Source: an uncultured Prevotella sp. | Lineage (GTDB): Bacteria; Bacteroidota; Bacteroidia; Bacteroidales; Bacteroidaceae | Assembly: GCA_944320285.1 (NCBI GenBank) | Contig: CALUGX010000125.1 | Location: 1-41,568 of the forward strand | Direction: 5' to 3' | Length of the DNA: 41,568 bases | In this document: in pieces, positions 37,057 to 41,568 of the stretch | How the letters are laid out: the number at the start of each line of letters is the position of its first letter | Position numbering within the stretch: the stretch's first letter is position 1 | Program-made: the position numbers and the translations under genes | The notes under the pieces: model-generated | What the model saw: the letters and a program-made list of their open reading frames with translations, nothing else | What the model was told of the DNA's origin: nothing | Databases searched by the model: none

Positions 37057-39978
37057 ATGAAGAAGATATTGACTGTTGCGTGCCTGTTGTTCCTGTCCAT
37101 ACTGTCGGTTTCGGCGCAAGGGCTGAAAATTAGCGGCACGCTTGTTGACCGTGACACCAAGGAAGGCGTGATGCTGGCTACAGTGCAAATGCTTAAATCA
37201 GACAGCACTTACGTTAAAGGTGTGCTTAGTGACGAGAAGGGGAATTTCTCTATCGAAGCTCCGGCTGCGGGTAATTATATTCTGAAGTTTACGAGCGTCG
37301 GTTATGTTGCGCTCACAAAAGATGTTAAGGTGACGGGCAAAAGCGACATCGCCCTTGGCGAAATAACTTTCGGTGCCGACGCCATAATGTTGAAAGGTGC
37401 GACCGTTGTTGGTCAGGCGGCGCGTGTCACCGTGAAGGAAGACACCTTTATATATAACGCCTCGGCTTACCGTACGCCCGAAGGTTCCGTTGTCGAAGAA
37501 TTGGTTAAGCGCATACCCGGCGCGCAAGTTAGTGATGACGGCACTGTGACTATTAACGGTAAAGAGGTGAAAAAGATACTCGTTGATGGCAAGGAATTTA
37601 TGGAGGGCGACACAAAGACAGCCCTGAAAAATCTGCCGACGTCGATAATAGACAAGATAAAGACCTACGACGAGAAGAGTGACCTGGCTCGTGTTACAGG
37701 CATCGACGACGGAGAGGAACAGACGGTGCTCGATTTCGGTATAAAGAAAGGCATGAACAAGGGCTTTTTTGGTAACGCCGACGCATCTGTGGGCACACAC
37801 AGCCGATATGCAGAGAGGTTGATGGGGGCGTTCTTTAAAGACAAGACACGCATCATGCTTATGGGCAACCTCAATAACGTTGACGACCGCGGCTTCCCCG
37901 GAGGCGGTGGCGGCGGACGCTTCGGCGGCGGCAAGAACGGGCTGAGAACGCAGAAGATGGCGGGTGCCAACTTTAATCTTGAGCCTTCAGGCAAGTTGAA
38001 GCTGGACGGTAGCGTCCGCTGGAACCATTCAAATAGTGATTTGCGTACAGAGCAATCAACCGAGAACTTTGTCAGCACCGTTGGCTCGTTTTCCAACAGT
38101 CTGAACCGGAATAATACACGGTCGGACAGTTGGAACGCGAGAATGCGTCTTGAGTGGAAGCCTGACACCATGACGAACATCATGTTCCGCCCCAGTTTCA
38201 GCTATTCTACGAACGACGGGCGTGCGTCGGGTACGAGTGCGTCTTACAACGACGACCCATATAACTATGTATCCGACCCGCTTTCGCAGGATGCAATAGA
38301 CCGGTTGGCCGGTGACGGCCTGATGGTCAATACCAGGACAAACAACTCGATAACTTACTCTGACAACAAGAGTGTAGGCGCCATGCTTCAGCTCAACAGA
38401 AAGCTCAACAGCCGCGGGCGCAACGTCACGCTGCGCGCTGATGTCAGCTATGGCGAGAGTGGCAGTAAGAACCTTAGTACGTCAGATGTAACGTTGTACC
38501 AGGTGAAGGACCGGTTTGGCAACGACTCCACTTATCAGACCAACCGTTACAACACCATGCCGACCAAGACACTTGATTATAAAATAAGGCTCACTTACAG
38601 CGAACCGATATTCCGTGCGATGTTCCTGCAATTCAGTTACAACTTCAATTATAAATATAACAAGAGCGAACGCTCCACTTACGACTTCAGCGATGTCCCG
38701 GCAAACACGTTCGCCGGGCTTAGCCCTGCTTATCGTGGGTGGGACGCTTATTTATCACGTCTCGACCGGCCTATAGGCAGCTATCTTGACACCGACCTCA
38801 GCCGCTATTCCGAATACACCAATTACATCCACGAGATACAGCTGATGTTGCGTGTAATCAGAGAGAAGTACAATTTCAACGTCGGTGTGATGGTACAGCC
38901 GCAGAAGACGCATTTCGTGCAGCGTTACCAAGGCATCAGCACTGATACTGTGCGCAATGTAGTCAACGTAACGCCTACGCTCGACTTCAGATACAGGTTC
39001 TCGAAAGTCAGCAACCTGCGCATCAATTATCGGGGGACTACCTCGCAGCCGAGCATGACCGACCTGCTCGACATCGTTGATGACAGCGACCCGCTCAACA
39101 TCACTATGGGTAATCCGGGGTTGAAACCATCGTTCACCAACAGGCTGCGCATATATTACAACAATTACATTCAGGACCACCAGCGCGCTTTCATGGCCAA
39201 TCTCAACTACAGCAACACCCGTAACAGTATAAGCAACATGGTGACATACGACGAACAGACGGGTGGACGCACCACAAGGCCGGAGAATATCAACGGCAAC
39301 TGGGACATTTCGGGCGCGTTCATGTTCAATACTGCCATTGACTCCGTAGGGCGATGGACGGTTAACACGTTTACCAACGTGAGATACAATAACTATGTAG
39401 GTTATCTCGCCCTCGACCGCAACTCAGATTCGCACAAGAACACTACCCGCACAATGATGATAGGCGAACAGTTGGCGGCCACGTTCCGCAACAGCTGGCT
39501 GGAAGTGACGCTCGACGGCTCGCTTGACTACACACACACGCGCAACCTGCTGCAAAGTCAGAGCAACCTCGACACGTGGCAGTTTGCTTATGGTGGCAAC
39601 GTGAACGTATATATGCCGTGGGGCATGAGCCTTTCGCTTGACCTTCACCAGAACAGTCGCCGGGGCTACAACGATGCGTCGATGAACACCAACGAGCTTG
39701 TCTGGAATATGCAGCTTAGTCAGAGTTTTCTCAAGAGTAAGGCTCTAACGGTGTCATTGCAGCTTTACGATATTCTGCATAATCAGAGCAACTTCAGCCG
39801 CACAATCAATGCCATGCAGCGCAGTGATACAAGCTATAACAGCATCAACAGTTACGCCATGCTCCACGCTGTCTACCGCCTTAACCTCTTTGGTGAAGGC
39901 GGAAAATCAGCACCGGAGCCGCCGCGCGGAGGTCGCGGACCACGCGGAGGACGCCCCGGCGGTTTCGGCGGAAGATGA
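37057..39978 (+). CDS. Outer-membrane beta-barrel protein, TonB-receptor-like, Gly/Arg-rich tail
   Basis: This 973-residue exported protein has a signal peptide (residues 1-21, ending SVSAQ). A carboxypeptidase regulatory-like beta domain follows at about residues 25-105 (ISGTLVDRDTKEGVMLATV, GNFSIEAPAAGNYILKFTS), then a plug-like region at about 110-225 (VEELVKRIPGAQVSDDG, ILVDGKEFMEGDTK). A long beta-barrel of the OMP_b-brl_3 type runs to about residue 945. Two unusual low-complexity stretches stand out: FPGGGGGGRFGGG near residues 280-293, and a C-terminal tail of about 22 residues with RGG/GRP repeats (PRGGRGPRGGRPGGFGGR). It has no SusD partner nearby, so it is probably not a polysaccharide-utilisation receptor. 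The ligand is unknown. Confidence 0.88.
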   Translation: MKKILTVACLLFLSILSVSAQGLKISGTLVDRDTKEGVMLATVQMLKSDSTYVKGVLSDEKGNFSIEAPAAGNYILKFTSVGYVALTKDVKVTGKSDIALGEITFGADAIMLKGATVVGQAARVTVKEDTFIYNASAYRTPEGSVVEELVKRIPGAQVSDDGTVTINGKEVKKILVDGKEFMEGDTKTALKNLPTSIIDKIKTYDEKSDLARVTGIDDGEEQTVLDFGIKKGMNKGFFGNADASVGTHSRYAERLMGAFFKDKTRIMLMGNLNNVDDRGFPGGGGGGRFGGGKNGLRTQKMAGANFNLEPSGKLKLDGSVRWNHSNSDLRTEQSTENFVSTVGSFSNSLNRNNTRSDSWNARMRLEWKPDTMTNIMFRPSFSYSTNDGRASGTSASYNDDPYNYVSDPLSQDAIDRLAGDGLMVNTRTNNSITYSDNKSVGAMLQLNRKLNSRGRNVTLRADVSYGESGSKNLSTSDVTLYQVKDRFGNDSTYQTNRYNTMPTKTLDYKIRLTYSEPIFRAMFLQFSYNFNYKYNKSERSTYDFSDVPANTFAGLSPAYRGWDAYLSRLDRPIGSYLDTDLSRYSEYTNYIHEIQLMLRVIREKYNFNVGVMVQPQKTHFVQRYQGISTDTVRNVVNVTPTLDFRYRFSKVSNLRINYRGTTSQPSMTDLLDIVDDSDPLNITMGNPGLKPSFTNRLRIYYNNYIQDHQRAFMANLNYSNTRNSISNMVTYDEQTGGRTTRPENINGNWDISGAFMFNTAIDSVGRWTVNTFTNVRYNNYVGYLALDRNSDSHKNTTRTMMIGEQLAATFRNSWLEVTLDGSLDYTHTRNLLQSQSNLDTWQFAYGGNVNVYMPWGMSLSLDLHQNSRRGYNDASMNTNELVWNMQLSQSFLKSKALTVSLQLYDILHNQSNFSRTINAMQRSDTSYNSINSYAMLHAVYRLNLFGEGGKSAPEPPRGGRGPRGGRPGGFGGR

Positions 39979-40132
39979 TTTTAAGAATGAGGTTGATTTC
40001 TGTTGCCTTGATATATCGGGCTAACGGCAGCCGGATGGATTTATTTGTGCCCCTATAGCAGCCGGTACTTACGGTTTGTCACATATCAATGGCTTTTTGT
40101 TATGGTTTTCATTTGTTCTCGCCACACCTGTA

Positions 40133-40219
40133 AGAGGTATCCTTTTATGATGTGAAAAGGTGCCTTTGAGAAGACGAAAGGCCATATCTTATAGGCTGAA
40201 AGGACACTATTTGAAACTG
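40133..40219. repeat. Degenerate 21-23-nt tandem repeat
   Basis: Four units (40133-40153, 40154-40175, 40176-40197, 40198-40219) share a GAAAGG-type head (AGAGG, AAAAGG, GAAAGG, GAAAGG) spaced 21-23 nt apart, with partly conserved CCTTT or ATCTT parts. It lies in the gene-free stretch after the outer-membrane protein gene. Confidence 0.5.
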
Positions 40220-40257
40220 TAACTGTCGCCGCATCTGCAATCCGACGCACAAACTAT

Positions 40258-40281
40258 TCGGCGGATTTGCAAATCCGCCGA
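40258..40281. repeat. Perfect 24-bp palindrome
   Basis: Bases 40258-40269 (TCGGCGGATTTG) are exactly complementary to 40270-40281 (CAAATCCGCCGA), with no loop. It could be a protein-binding site, a repeat-element end or a cruciform. A similar GC-rich word (ATCTGCAATCCGACGCAC) lies just upstream. Confidence 0.75.
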
Positions 40282-40397
40282 TACGGAATGAGTATCAACA
40301 CATACCCTGCTGCTATCTTTGTGCGCAAGAATTTTATTGCTGCTGTTTTCTGTTTCATGCAGTTTACTTCATTTTCGTTTACAATATGCTTTCCTCA
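40282..40397. other. Remainder of the intergenic region after the palindrome
   Basis: About 115 bp that I read as non-coding, with no clear hairpin, promoter box or ORF. Together with the tandem repeat, palindrome and terminator it fills the 513-bp gene-free stretch 39979-40491. Confidence 0.4.
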
Positions 40398-40435
40398 TAA
40401 AAATGCAGCCCACTGACCTTGTGGTAGCGGGCTGC
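40398..40435 (-). terminator. Terminator of the GLUG-protein gene
   Basis: GCAGCCC (40405-40411) pairs with GGGCTGC (40429-40435). On the minus strand the first arm is followed by a run of T (40403-40399), as expected for the minus-strand gene ending at 40492. Confidence 0.65.
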
Positions 40436-40491
40436 GGTGTCTGTATGATTTACCGGGCACAAATGCTCCCGCCCGGAATGGGAGTTCCTTC

Positions 40492-41568
40492 TTACTGATT
40501 TTTTTCCAATACGGGCAGACCGTCTGGGCCTAGTACATACAGCCAGCCCGTGCCGGACAGCTTCTCGTTCATGGCTTTCATCGCGTCCGTCCAGTTGCCG
40601 TCCGTCACCTTCGTGGTTTCGCCAGTGCCTGCCTGATTGAAGCCGATACCTTGTCCTTGGTTGTTCTGCCAGTAGCAGGCGGTGATGATGCCGTCATCTA
40701 ACATGGAGTCCTTGAAGTTCCTTCCCGTTACGCCGCCTGTGGTGACTCCATCCGGGCCGCTGACTGTTTCCGCAGCGTGATAGCAGGCGGTCAGGGTGCC
40801 AAAATCGTTGGACCCCGTTACGCCGCTTACATAGATAGGGTCGGTTCCGGTGCCTGTGCCGGTCACGTTGCCCGTGGCATAGCAGGCGATAAGGGTGCTG
40901 CTTCCTCCGTTAGACCCCACCACGCCGCCGGCATAGGTGCTGTTTGAATTGTTACTTTCAAGGGTCACGTCTTTTGTGGCATAGCAGGCGGTCAGGATGG
41001 CACTCAAATTCGTTTGACCTACCACGCCGCTGACACTGCCCGTTCCATTCACTGTGGCCGAGGAGCTGCATCTGGTGATGGAACCGCTCCATTGCTGGCC
41101 CACCACGCCACCTACGCTGTTGTAGGTGCCGCCGCTATTACTGTTTCCGACGCTGCCCGACACCGAGCAGTTTTCAATGTTGCCCTGGCTATATCCTGCC
41201 ACGCCGCCGACATTGGCATACTGGTAATCGCTTGTTATCTGCACGTTCTCCAACTTTACGTTCTTCACCGTACCAACTTTGTCGATGTAGCCGAACAGAC
41301 CTGCATTTTCGTCACTTCCCGTCACGATCAGCCCCGATATGGTATGGTTGTCGCCGTCGAAAGTGCCGGTGTATCGTTTGCTAAATTCTGTGCCTATCGG
41401 TGTCCATTCCCCCGTCAGGGTGATGTTGCCCGTTAGGGTGATGTTGATGTAGGTCGCTCCGTTGTTCACCAGCTCGGCGAGGTTCTTCAGCCCCTTTTCG
41501 TTGTCCACGGTGTAGTTGCCTTCGCTCACTTCGGTATAGCCCAAATCCTTATTCAGCGTGATGTTGTA
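40492..41568 (-). CDS. GLUG-repeat surface/adhesin-like protein, C-terminal part, 5' end outside window
   Basis: The frame stays open to the window edge at 41568, so the start and any signal peptide are missing; the codon at 41542-41544 is an internal TTG. The visible 359 or so codons contain an N-terminal beta-type segment (NITLTGNITLTGEWTPIG, typical of this class). About six to seven GLUG-type repeats follow, with the pattern GG-V-x-G-x(n)-A/C-C-Y/S-A/S-x-x-x-V (NVGGVAGYSQGNIENCSVSGSV, SVGGVVGQQWSG, YAGGVVGSNGG, ACYATGNVTG). The C-terminus is WLYVLGPDGLPVLEKNQ, common at the ends of such proteins. Probably a secreted or surface structural/adhesive protein; the exact role is unknown. Confidence 0.8.
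   Translation of the reverse strand, partial: YNITLNKDLGYTEVSEGNYTVDNEKGLKNLAELVNNGATYINITLTGNITLTGEWTPIGTEFSKRYTGTFDGDNHTISGLIVTGSDENAGLFGYIDKVGTVKNVKLENVQITSDYQYANVGGVAGYSQGNIENCSVSGSVGNSNSGGTYNSVGGVVGQQWSGSITRCSSSATVNGTGSVSGVVGQTNLSAILTACYATKDVTLESNNSNSTYAGGVVGSNGGSSTLIACYATGNVTGTGTGTDPIYVSGVTGSNDFGTLTACYHAAETVSGPDGVTTGGVTGRNFKDSMLDDGIITACYWQNNQGQGIGFNQAGTGETTKVTDGNWTDAMKAMNEKLSGTGWLYVLGPDGLPVLEKNQ

Noticed and set aside
37198-37800. 200-codon minus-strand ORF antisense to the outer-membrane protein gene
   Set aside because: It is fully covered by the plus-strand protein, which has a signal peptide and conserved domains. The antisense product shows no family features.
40700-41200. Repeated GGCATAGCAGGCG-type DNA words suggesting a CRISPR array
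   Set aside because: The repeats are irregular in length and spacing, lie in frame and encode GLUG-type protein repeats. There are no unique spacers and no cas genes.

Overview
The window looks like chromosomal DNA from a member of the Bacteroidales, most likely Prevotella or a close relative. The evidence is threefold. First, it carries Bacteroidetes-typical families: DUF1573, DUF3078, DUF2582 and DUF4836-like proteins, an OMP_b-brl_3 outer-membrane barrel, and a 29-residue AURKAIP1/COX24-like protein. Second, genes generally lack a visible Shine-Dalgarno sequence. Third, many genes are preceded by the Bacteroidetes -7 box TAnnTTTG, twice with TTTG exactly 19 nt upstream. The genus is an inference; no rRNA gene is present to test it.

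Layout. 1-7705 (minus): pyrG (CTP synthase), yidC (membrane insertase), an exported S9 prolyl-oligopeptidase-family peptidase, then an MFS transporter. 7875-9675: a DUF3078 protein (plus) convergent with a DUF1573 protein (minus). 9676-10642: a gene-poor stretch holding a striking series of hairpins behind a promoter-like box. 10643-13248 (plus): aspS and two small winged-helix-like proteins. 13324-16169: xylB and xylA, which take xylose to xylulose-5-phosphate. 16290-19787: mannose-1-phosphate guanylyltransferase, gmd and fcl, a complete route from mannose-1-phosphate to GDP-L-fucose. 19969-22153 (minus): HU-like protein, a 29-aa ribosomal-type protein and RNase G. 22154-23175: about 1 kb without a credible gene. 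23176-24207: a UPF0324/YeiH membrane protein. 24510-29715: gyrA followed by two paralogous exported TPR proteins. 29859-35745: a tight six-gene run consisting of a nucleoside-type MFS permease, a bifunctional-nuclease/UVR protein, rsmE, a DUF4836-like lipoprotein, an ABC ATPase and an FtsX-like permease. 35855-36907 (minus): aroB. 37057-39978: a large outer-membrane beta-barrel protein with a Gly/Arg-rich tail. 39979-40491: repeats and a 24-bp palindrome. 40492-41568 (minus): the C-terminal part of a GLUG-repeat surface protein that runs off the window.

Most of the window is core housekeeping. The parts that deserve a second look are the multi-hairpin region upstream of aspS (10317-10525), the lipoprotein/ABC cassette whose ATPase lacks the usual H-loop histidine, the TPR pair behind gyrA, the 29-aa basic protein between HU and RNase G, and several families of short intergenic repeats. 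I saw no CRISPR array, prophage, integrase, transposase, tRNA or rRNA gene.
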